Source: Streptomyces violaceusniger (GTDB taxonomy: Bacteria > Actinomycetota > Actinomycetes > Streptomycetales > Streptomycetaceae). From it: a stretch of DNA of 64,000 nt. Positions 56,593 to 64,000 of the stretch are shown here, piece by piece; the stretch's first letter is position 1; the number at the start of each line of letters is the position of its first letter. The position numbers and the translations under genes are program-made. The stretch covers positions 4,340,001-4,404,000 of the forward strand of contig BJHW01000001.1 of assembly GCA_005405945.1 (NCBI GenBank), given 5' to 3'. Below the pieces are notes generated by a model. It made no database searches, had not been told where the DNA came from, and saw only the letters and a program-made list of their open reading frames with translations.

Positions 56593-58053
56593 TCACGAGC
56601 CGGTATCAGCGAGCGCCGCCTTCATCATCGACTTGGCGATCGGCCCCGCCAGGCCGCCGCCGGAGATGTCGGCGCGGGCCGCGTCGCTGTCCTCGACCAC
56701 CACCGCGACCGCGACCTTGTGGCCGCCGCCGGCGTCCGCGTAACTGATGAACCAGGCGTACGGATTGGCGCTGTTGTTCTCACCGTGCTGGGCGGTGCCG
56801 GTCTTGCCGCCCACCGCCACCCCGGGGATCTTCGCGTTGGTCCCGGTGCCCTGGTCCACGACCGTCCGCATCGCGGACTGCAGCTCGGACGCGGTGTGCC
56901 GGGACATCGCCTGGCTGTAGGTCTTGGCCTGGTGGCGGTCCAGGGCGGACGCGCTGCCGTCCGTGGTGCGGTCGACCTCGTACGGGGTCATCAGCTTGCC
57001 GTCGTTCGCGATGGCCGAGGAGACCATCGCCATCTGCAGCGGAGTGGCCGTCACATCGAACTGCCCCATACCGGTCAGGGCCGTCTGCGAGTCGTCCATC
57101 CCGCTCGGGTAGGTGCTCTTCGCGGCGCGTACCGGGATGTCCAGCTCGGCATTGTCGAAGCCCAGCTTCTTGGCCTCCGCCGCCACCTTGGACTGGCCCA
57201 GGTCCACGGCCATCTTCGCGAAGACCGTGTTGCACGAGTACTGCAGGGCGGTGCGTATCGTCGCGTTCTCACAGGGCGCCGACCTGTTCTCGTTGTGCAT
57301 ATCGGTGACCGTGCCCGGCAGCCGGTACGGATCCGGGCTCTTGGTCGGCTCGTCCACCGACGAGTACAGCCCGTTCTCCAGCGCCGCGGCGGCGACCAGC
57401 ACCTTGAAGGTCGAGCCCGGCGGGTACGTCTGGCGCAGCGCGCGGTTCAGCATCGGCTGCTTGTCGTCCTTCTGGAGCGCGGTCCACGCCTTCTGGTCCC
57501 CCGTGGAGGAGCCCGCGAAGGTGCCGGGGTCGTACGAGGGCGTGCTGGCCAGGCCCAGGACGGCGCCGGTGGTGGGGTCGATCGCCACGGCCGCGCCGGT
57601 CTTGTTCCCCAGCCCCTCGTAGGCGGCCTTCTGCACGGCCGGGTTGATCGTGGTGACCACGTCGCCGGGCTTGGACCGCTCCCGCGTCACCGCCTCGAGC
57701 GGGTTCTTCAGCCGGCTGTCGGAGCCGTCGAGCACCTGCCGCTCCAGGGCCTCCAGCTGAGTGCTGCCGTAGGACTGGGAGGCATAGCCGGTGATCGGCG
57801 CCCAGAGCTTCCCGTCCGGGTAGGTGCGCTTGTACTTCAGGTCGCCCTTGGTGGCGGCCGAGCCGGTGACCGGTTTGCCGCCGGCGATGATGTCGCCCAG
57901 CGGTCCGGCGTACTCGGAGATGGCCACCCGGGCGTTGCGCGGGTTCTCCCGGAGACTGTCCCCTCTCGCCAACTGCACATAGGTGACCCAGGCGAGCAGG
58001 GCCAGCACGAGCAGCAGCGAGAAAACGGATGCCCTTCTCAGCGGCTTGTTCAT
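56593..58053 (-). CDS. Additional class B penicillin-binding protein (PbpA-like)
   Basis: The 486-residue protein has an N-terminal transmembrane helix (FSLLLVLALLAWVTYVQLA) and a transpeptidase domain with the active serine in GSTFK near residue 214, the SCN motif near 272 and GGKTGTAQ near 415. It resembles the short PbpA-type PBPs that usually sit beside an FtsW-like gene, but here it stands alone between folC and valS. All catalytic motifs are intact. Four CCTCACAG-type direct repeats upstream may control it. A spare or beta-lactam-tolerant enzyme is possible. Confidence 0.9.
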   Translation of the reverse strand: MNKPLRRASVFSLLLVLALLAWVTYVQLARGDSLRENPRNARVAISEYAGPLGDIIAGGKPVTGSAATKGDLKYKRTYPDGKLWAPITGYASQSYGSTQLEALERQVLDGSDSRLKNPLEAVTRERSKPGDVVTTINPAVQKAAYEGLGNKTGAAVAIDPTTGAVLGLASTPSYDPGTFAGSSTGDQKAWTALQKDDKQPMLNRALRQTYPPGSTFKVLVAAAALENGLYSSVDEPTKSPDPYRLPGTVTDMHNENRSAPCENATIRTALQYSCNTVFAKMAVDLGQSKVAAEAKKLGFDNAELDIPVRAAKSTYPSGMDDSQTALTGMGQFDVTATPLQMAMVSSAIANDGKLMTPYEVDRTTDGSASALDRHQAKTYSQAMSRHTASELQSAMRTVVDQGTGTNAKIPGVAVGGKTGTAQHGENNSANPYAWFISYADAGGGHKVAVAVVVEDSDAARADISGGGLAGPIAKSMMKAALADTGS

Positions 58054-58128
58054 GGAGGGGGAGCTCCTTCCGGGACGTACGGCCGGATAACTCCCCGAAG
58101 GCAGTGTTTGGTTCCCGGTGGGGCATTG

Positions 58129-58180
58129 CTGTGAGGGGCCTGTGGGGCGTCTGTGAGGCTTCTCCAGGCCGCCTGTGAGG
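58129..58180 (-). promoter_or_regulatory. Direct repeats phased at 11 bp upstream of the extra PBP gene
   Basis: CC(T/C)CACAG on the minus strand occurs at 58129-58136, 58140-58147, 58151-58158 and 58173-58180, giving spacings of 11, 11 and 22 bp, all on one face of the helix. This layout is typical of sites for OmpR/PhoB- or SARP-type regulators. The array ends 76 bases before the ATG. Confidence 0.5.
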
Positions 58181-58224
58181 CTTCCCGGAGCGTCTGTGGC
58201 ACATCGCACACACCTCGCACACAA

Positions 58225-58262
58225 GCGCCCCCGCCGGAATCCGCGGATTCCGGCGGGGGCGC
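58225..58262. terminator. Strong terminator after valS
   Basis: GCGCCCCCGCCGGAATC and GATTCCGGCGGGGGCGC are perfect 17-base arms with a four-base loop, about 30 bases beyond the valS stop. Confidence 0.85.
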
Positions 58263-58289
58263 TGTGGTGCGATCGGTGCTCCTCGGTGG

Positions 58290-60922
58290 TCAGCCCTTGG
58301 GGAGGGCCGCCAACTGGGCGGTGATCCGGGCGATATCGGCCTCGGCGGTCGCCTGCCGGGTGCGGATCTTCTCCACGACATGGTCGGGGGCCTTGGCCAG
58401 GAAGCCCTCGTTGGACAGCTTCGCGGTCGTCTGCGCCTTGTCCTTCTCGGCCGCGGCGAGGTCCTTGGCCAGCCGCTTGCGCTCCGCCTCGACGTCGATC
58501 GCGCCGGACAGGTCCAGCGCCACGGTCGCGCCCGCGACCGGCAGCGAGGCGGTGGCCGTGAAGTCCTCACCGGCCGGCTGCAGGCGCAGCAGGGAGCGCA
58601 TCGCGTCCTCGTGGGCGGCCAGCGAGGTGCCGGAGAGCTCCAGCCGGGCCGGGACCCGCTGACCGGGCTGGAGGCCCTGGTCGGCGCGGAACCGGCGGAC
58701 CTCGGTGACCACCTGCTGGAGGTTCTCGATCTCCCGCTCGGCCGCCTCGTCCCGGAAGCCGCTGTCGCCCGGCCAGTCCGCGATGACGACGGACTCCTGG
58801 CCGGTCAGCGAGGTCCACAGCTTCTCGGTGACGAACGGGACCACCGGGTGCAGCAGCCGCAGCGTGACGTCCAGGACCTCGCCGAGGACGCGCCGCGCGG
58901 CGTCGGCCTCCGCGCCGCCCTTGGCGAAGGTAGTCTTGGACAGCTCGACGTACCAGTCGAAGACCTCGTCCCACGCGAAGTGGTAAAGGACGTCGGAGAG
59001 CTTGGCGAACTGATAGTCCTCGTAGTACGCGTCGACCTCGGCGACCACCGCGTTCAGCCGGGACAGGATCCAGCGGTCGGTGGCCGACAGCCGCTCGGGG
59101 CGGGCAGTTCGCCCTCGACCGTGGCGCCGTTCATCAGCGCGAAGCGGGTCGCGTTCCAGATCTTGTTGGCGAAGTTGCGGGACGCCTGGACCCAGTCCTC
59201 GCCGATCGGGACGTCCACGCCGGGGTTGGCGCCCCGGGCGAGGGTGAAGCGGACCGCGTCCGATCCATAGGTGTCCATCCAGTCCAGCGGATTGACCGCG
59301 TTCCCAAAGGACTTGGACATCTTCTTGCCGAACTGGTCACGGACCATCCCGTGCAGCGCGATGGTGTGGAACGGCGGGGTGCCGTCCATCGCGTACAGGC
59401 CGAACATCATCATCCGGGCGACCCAGAAGAAGAGGATGTCGTAGCCGGTGACCAGGACCGAGTTCGGATAGAACTTCTCCAGGCTCTCGGTCCCCTCGGG
59501 CCAGCCGAGCGTGGAGAACGGCCACAGGCCGGAGGAGAACCAGGTGTCCAGGACGTCGCTGTCCTGGTGCCAGCCCTCGCCGCTCGGCGGCTCCTCGTCC
59601 GGTCCGACGCAGACGACCTCGCCGTTCGGCCCGTACCAGACCGGGATCCGATGGCCCCACCACAGCTGGCGCGAGATGCACCAGTCGTGGAGGTTGTCGA
59701 CCCAGTCGAAGTAGCGCTTCGACATGTCCTCCGGGTGGATCTTCACCCGGCCGTCGCGGACCGCGTCGCCCGCCGCCTTGGCCAGCGGGCCGACCTTGAC
59801 CCACCACTGCATGGACAGCCGCGGCTCGATGGTGGTCTTGCAGCGCGAGCAGTGGCCCACGGAGTGGGTGTACGGGCGCTTCTCGGCCACGATCCGGCCC
59901 TCGGCGCGCAGGGCGCCGACGACGGCGCTGCGCGCCTCCAGCCGGTCCAGGCCCTGGAAGGGGCCGTGGGCGGTGATGACCGCGTGCTCGTCCATGACGG
60001 TCAGGTTCGGCAGGCCGTGCCGCTGCCCGATCTCGAAGTCGTTCGGGTCGTGGGCCGGGGTGACCTTGACCGCGCCGGTGCCGAACTCGGGGTCGACGTG
60101 CTCGTCGGCGACGATCGGGATCCGGCGGCCGGTGAGCGGCAGCTCGATCTCGGTGCCGACCAGATGACGGTAGCGCTCGTCGTCGGGGTGGACGGCGACC
60201 GCGGTGTCGCCCAGCATCGTCTCGGCACGGGTCGTCGCCACGACAATCGCGGTGTCGCCCTCGCCGTACCGGATCGAGACGAGCTCGCCGTCATCGTCGT
60301 CGTACTCCACCTCGATGTCCGAGATGGCCGTAAGGCAGCGCGGGCACCAGTTGATGATGCGCTCGGCGCGGTAGATCAGCTCGTCCTCGTAGAGCCGCTT
60401 GAAGATCGTCTGGACGGCCTTGGAGAGCCCCTCGTCCATGGTGAAGCGCTCGCGGTTCCAGGCGACGCCGTCGCCCAGGCGCCGCATCTGGCCGGAGATC
60501 TGCCCGCCGGACTCGCGCTTCCACCGCCAGACGCGCTCGACGAACGCCTCGCGGCCCAGGTCGTGGCGGGAGACGCCCTCCTTGGCCAGCTCGCGCTCGA
60601 CCACGTTCTGCGTGGCGATACCGGCGTGGTCCATCCCCGGCTGCCAGAGCGTCTCAAAGCCCTGCATTCGCTTGCGCCGGGTGAGCGCATCAATGATCGT
60701 GTGCTCGAAGGCATGGCCGAGGTGGAGCGAGCCGGTCACATTGGGGGGCGGGATGACGATGGTGTAGGGCTCTTTGTCGCTCTTCGCGTCCGCCTCGAAG
60801 TAACCGCGCTCTACCCAGCGCTCGTACAGCGGCCCCTCTACATCGGCCGGCGCGTACTGGGTCGGCAGTTCGGGGTGGCTGTTCGGCCCGCTCGCGGGGC
60901 GCTGCGAAGAGTTCTCGGTCAC
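58290..60922 (-). CDS. valS: Valyl-tRNA synthetase (one apparent frameshift)
   Basis: Charges tRNA-Val. The class I synthetase shows PNVTGSLHLGHAFEH (HIGH motif) near residue 67, an editing domain, FGKKMSKSFGN near 533 and a C-terminal coiled coil ending in RITAQLAALPKG. The frame changes at 59097-59100; one added C restores 877 residues. The start is GTG 60922, six bases from a TAGACT -10 box and without a ribosome binding site, so the mRNA is probably leaderless. Confidence 0.96.
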
Positions 60923-60928
60923 GCCCGC

Positions 60929-60934
60929 AGTCTA
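60929..60934 (-). promoter_or_regulatory. -10 box for leaderless valS mRNA
   Basis: TAGACT on the minus strand, six bases upstream of the valS GTG. Confidence 0.45.
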
Positions 60935-61040
60935 AAGGGCCGCGGCCTTCCGTTACGAACCCGTTGTGGCCCCGGCGCCAAGGCGCCCGAGGGCGTCGGG
61001 AAGGATGTTTGGAACCTGTCATGCGCATAAGGAGAGGCAC

Positions 61041-61984
61041 ATGAGCCATCAGCAGCCGCCGCCGCAGCCCGGCCCCTACGGGGGCCAGCCAGGGCCGTAC
61101 GGCGCCGGTCAGCCTCCCGTGCCGAATCCGTATGCGCAGCCGGGCTATGGCTATCCACAGCAGCCCCAGCAGGGCGGCTACGGGCAGCCGAATCCGTACG
61201 GCGGGTCCGGCGGCGGCTATCGCCATCCTCAGCCCGCGAACCCTTACGGTCAGCCGCCGCAGCCGCCCCAGCAGGGCCCCGCGCCCCAGCAGGGCCCGGG
61301 CTACTACGGCGGGCCCCAGACGCCGCCGCCCCGGGGCCGGCGGCCGGTGGCGCCGGTAAGGGCAGGAAGGTGGGGCTCGCGGTCGGCGCGGTGGTGGTCG
61401 TGGCGGCGCTGGGGGCGGGGGCGTTCGCTCTGTTCGGCGGCGGCAGCGGCGGCCCGTACAAGCTGACCACGCCCGAGACCGTGGCCGCGGACTACGAGCG
61501 CCAGGGCTCGGGCACGGACGACAGCGACCTGTCCGCGGCCGGCCGGAAGGACCTCCAGCAGGTGCCGGTCGTCAAGGACCCGCATCTGGTGGCGGCCGAC
61601 TACCAGACCTCCGGTAAGGAGATGCTGAAGTTCACCGGCGTCTGGGGCGAGGTGACCGACCCGGAGCGGGGCGCGGACCTCGCGCTGGCGGTCATCGTCA
61701 AGACGCTGCAGGACAACGGCACCGCGCAGGCCAAGGGCAGCCCCCGGACGTTCTCGCCGGACGGCTTCGACGGGGACGTCCTGAAGTGCCAGTCCATGAA
61801 GTTCACCTCGGATCAGGGATCCATGGAGGCCCCCGCGTGCGTCTGGGGCGACAAGGACACCCTGGGCGTCACGGTCATGGCGGATCCGGCGGCCGCGGTG
61901 CTCGGCGGTGGCATGTCCCTTGAGGACGCCGCCGGCATCACGGCCAAGGTGCGCGAGGACGCGCGCGTCGAGATCGACGGCTAG
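61041..61984 (+). CDS. Proline/tyrosine-rich membrane-anchored protein, trio member 1 (one apparent frameshift)
   Basis: Starts MSHQQPPPQPGPYGGQPGPY with a cytoplasmic region rich in Pro, Gln, Gly and Tyr, then a transmembrane helix (VGLAVGAVVVVAALGAGAFA) and an outer domain of about 170 residues with YKLTTPETVAADY, FTGVWGEVTDP and a cysteine pair (LKCQSM and APACVWGD). The frame shifts at 61329-61336; one added C gives 314 residues. AAGGAG precedes the ATG. It is paralogous to the next two genes. The function is unknown. Confidence 0.8.
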
Positions 61985-62036
61985 CCCGCGGCCGGCGCAG
62001 AGCAACACAACAGCACGTTTCTAACGAGGGATACAG

Positions 62037-63065
62037 ATGAGCTACAACCAGCCGGGCCCTTACGGCCAGCAGCCCCAACAGCCGGGTCCCTACGGACAGG
62101 GTGGAGCGGCCGGTCAGCCCGGCTACGGCTACCCGCAGCAGCCGGGTCAGCCGGGTCCCTACGGACAGCCGCAGCAACCGGGGCAGCCGGGTCCTTACGG
62201 GCAGCCGCAGCAGCCGCCCCAGCAGGGCTACGGCTACCCCGGGCAGCCGCAGGGGCAGCCGGGCCCCTACGGCCAGCAGCCGAACCCGTACGGCCAGCAG
62301 CAGCCGCCGTACGGCCAGCCGGGCATGCCGGGGCCGTACCAGCCGGGCCCGGGCCAGGGCGGCGGCAAGAAGAAGGGCCTGGCGATCGCGATCGGCGCGG
62401 TGGTCGTGGTGGCCGCGGTCGTCGGCGGTGTCCTGGTGGCCCAGGGCGGGGACGACAGCGGTGGCGGCGGTAAGGTCGCCGACGACGGCAAGCGGTACAA
62501 GCTCACCACCCCCGAGACGGTGGCCGGCGACTACACCAAGAGCTCCTCCGGCGGGGGCGGGCTCACCGACTCGGACGCGGGCGACTTCGAGAAGTTCGGC
62601 GTCACCAACCCCAAGACCGAGAGCGCGGAGTACAAGTCCGGCGAGGGCATGAGCGCCAAGCAGCTCCAGCTCAACGGCGTCTGGGGCGAGGTGAAGGACC
62701 CCGAGGCGGTCGTCGACGGCGCCTTCTCGAAGATCGCGCAAGAGGCCGAGAAGGACCCCTCCACCAGCGGCGGGATGAAGGCCGAGCTCGTGGGCAGCCC
62801 GGAGACGGTGACGCCCAGCGGCTTCGAGAACGCCGTGATGAAGTGCCAGAACACCAAGTTCACCCCGACCGGGGACTCCGGCTCCAGCGGCATACCCACC
62901 AAGGGCTTCTCGATCCCGATCTGCATGTGGGGCGACCACAGCACGGTGGCCTACGTGGTCGTCTCCGACGCGGCCGCGGCGCTGTCCGGCAAGAGCATGT
63001 CGCTCGACGAGGCCGGTGACATCACCGCGAAGGTCCGCACCGACGCGCGCGTGGAGATCAAGTAG
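62037..63065 (+). CDS. Proline/tyrosine-rich membrane-anchored protein, trio member 2
   Basis: The intact 342-residue member. The N-terminal 115 residues consist of QPGPYGQPQQPG-like repeats; a lysine cluster and one transmembrane helix follow (LAIAIGAVVVVAAVVGGVL), then an outer domain with YKLTTPETVAGDY, LNGVWGEVKDP, the cysteine pair (MKCQNT and IPICMWGD) and a C-terminal DITAKVRTDARVEIK nearly identical to that of member 1. It starts 52 bases after member 1, so all three probably form an operon. Confidence 0.85.
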   Translation: MSYNQPGPYGQQPQQPGPYGQGGAAGQPGYGYPQQPGQPGPYGQPQQPGQPGPYGQPQQPPQQGYGYPGQPQGQPGPYGQQPNPYGQQQPPYGQPGMPGPYQPGPGQGGGKKKGLAIAIGAVVVVAAVVGGVLVAQGGDDSGGGGKVADDGKRYKLTTPETVAGDYTKSSSGGGGLTDSDAGDFEKFGVTNPKTESAEYKSGEGMSAKQLQLNGVWGEVKDPEAVVDGAFSKIAQEAEKDPSTSGGMKAELVGSPETVTPSGFENAVMKCQNTKFTPTGDSGSSGIPTKGFSIPICMWGDHSTVAYVVVSDAAAALSGKSMSLDEAGDITAKVRTDARVEIK

Positions 63066-63123
63066 CCGAGCCGGCCGCGTAGTTCACAGGCCACAGCCGA
63101 TCCGGAGGGGGACCCCCACAGCC

Positions 63124-63965
63124 ATGAGCCACAACCAGCCACCGCCGCCGGGGCCCTACGGCGGCGGGCCCGGCCCGTACGGGGGCGCCCAGCCCAATCC
63201 GTACGGCGGGGGCAGCAGCAGCCCGCGGAGCCCAACCCGTACGCGCAGTCGCCCGGGTACGGCTATCCGCAGGCGCAGCCCCCGCAGGGCTACGGCTACC
63301 CGCAGCAGGCGGGCCCCTACGGCCAGCCTCCCTACCCCGCACCGCCCGCGGCCAGCGGGGGCGGCAACCGCACCAAGATCATCGCGGTGACGGTGGCCGG
63401 GCTCGTGGTGGTGGGCGCGATCGTCACCGGCGCCGTGGTGCTGTCCGGCGGCGACGACGGCCCGAAGGCGATGAAGCTGGTCACCCCCAAGACGCTCGAC
63501 GACGGCACCTACACGCTGGACAAGGGCACGGACGACCTCGACAACGAGGGCACCAGCGTGCAGGGCAGCATGCCCGAGGGCGCGACCTCGGTCCTGGCCC
63601 AGTACAAGCGGTCGGACGACGACAATTCGGGGCTCGCCTTCTCCGGGATGTACGGCGACATCAGCGATCCGGACACGGTCCGCGACGAGATGTTCAAGGG
63701 CTTCGCGGGCGGCGACGGCTCCCCCTCGGTGGAGCGGAAGCGCAAGCGCTTCGAGCCGACGGGCGCTGACGGCCCGTCGGTGGAGTGCGAGGTGGTCAAG
63801 CTCTACGACCGGATCTACGCCCCGGCCTGCGTCTGGGCGGAGGAGACGGACGCGGCGATGGTGCTCGACGTGAACGCGGAGAACACCTCGGTGTCCGACG
63901 CCGACATGGACTCCTTCGCCAAGGTGACCGCGGGCATCTACCAGGACACCCGCAAGCCCGCCTGA
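63124..63965 (+). CDS. Proline/tyrosine-rich membrane-anchored protein, trio member 3 (one apparent frameshift)
   Basis: Begins MSHNQPPPPGPYGGGPGPYG. One added G at 63208-63212 joins the N-terminal repeats to IIAVTVAGLVVVGAIVTGAV (transmembrane) and an outer domain with MKLVTPKTL, FSGMYGDISDP and the cysteine pair (VECEVV and APACVWAE). Restored length is 280 residues. It is the most divergent member but keeps the PxC(V/M)W motif. The function is unknown. Confidence 0.78.
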
Positions 63966-64000
63966 ACCGCCCGTAAAGCGGCCACAGGGCGCGTACGACA

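Noticed and set aside
61041..63965. Lipoproteins
   Set aside because: No lipobox cysteine follows a signal peptide; the hydrophobic helix comes after a long cytoplasmic repeat region, so they are type II-like anchored proteins.

Overview
The window is chromosomal DNA of a Streptomyces or a very close relative. GC content is very high, codon third positions are almost all G or C, and the gene content and order match the Streptomyces region that carries lepA-rpsT, comEA-comEC, leuS, nadD-rsfS, proB/proA, obg-rpmA-rplU-rne, the mre cell-shape cluster, ndk-folC and valS. Most genes lie on the minus strand. No prophage, CRISPR array or secondary-metabolite cluster is visible.

Layout. 1-3.9 kb: a SpoIIE/PP2C phosphatase cut by the window edge and a long-chain acyl-CoA synthetase. 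4-17 kb: lepA diverging from rpsT, a proline-rich membrane protein, holA, a MOSC protein, a DUF899 protein, comEC/comEA, a DegV protein and a coiled-coil membrane protein. 17-20.4 kb: leuS behind a leader-peptide attenuator, then a tRNA-Ala(GGC). 20.4-22.5 kb: a decayed islet (two zinc-ribbon proteins, a truncated MFS transporter, a TnpB remnant, a truncated MmyB-type regulator) ending in a second, identical tRNA-Ala. 22.5-33.4 kb: histidine phosphatase, rsfS, an LCP-like wall protein, nadD, two tiny membrane proteins, an M48 protease, two related membrane proteins, proA and proB. 33.7-42.6 kb: a teichoic-acid polymerase-like transferase, obg, rpmA, rplU and rne. 42.8-47.5 kb: a DUF2344 protein and a B12-binding radical SAM protein (both commonly found next to rne), and a CYTH-CHAD protein. 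47.6-56.5 kb: rodA, mrdA, mreD, mreC, mreB, then ndk, a DUF4233 protein and folC. 56.6-60.9 kb: an extra class B penicillin-binding protein and valS. 61-64 kb: three tandem paralogous membrane-anchored proteins on the plus strand.

The central theme is translation (S20, L21, L27, LepA, Obg, RsfS, LeuS, ValS, RNase E) together with envelope and spore-wall building (MreBCD, RodA, PBP2, LCP-like protein, glycerophosphotransferase-like protein, extra PBP). The most interesting biology seen is a leucine leader-peptide attenuator before leuS (MRAVRLLLSGPR, with two of its three Leu codons the rare CTT), a tRNA-flanked islet explainable by one IS200/IS605-type insertion plus one deletion, an unusual PBP gene preceded by repeats phased at 11 bp, and the tandem membrane-protein trio.

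A caution: at least 15 sites in 13-64 kb look like loss of one base in a short G/C run. They break comEC, the glycerophosphotransferase gene, obg, rne (twice), the DUF2344 gene, the radical SAM gene (twice), the CYTH-CHAD gene, mreC, folC, valS and two of the three terminal genes. Adding one base per site restores every frame to a multiple of three. Because several are essential, I read these as assembly errors and annotate the genes as whole CDSs.
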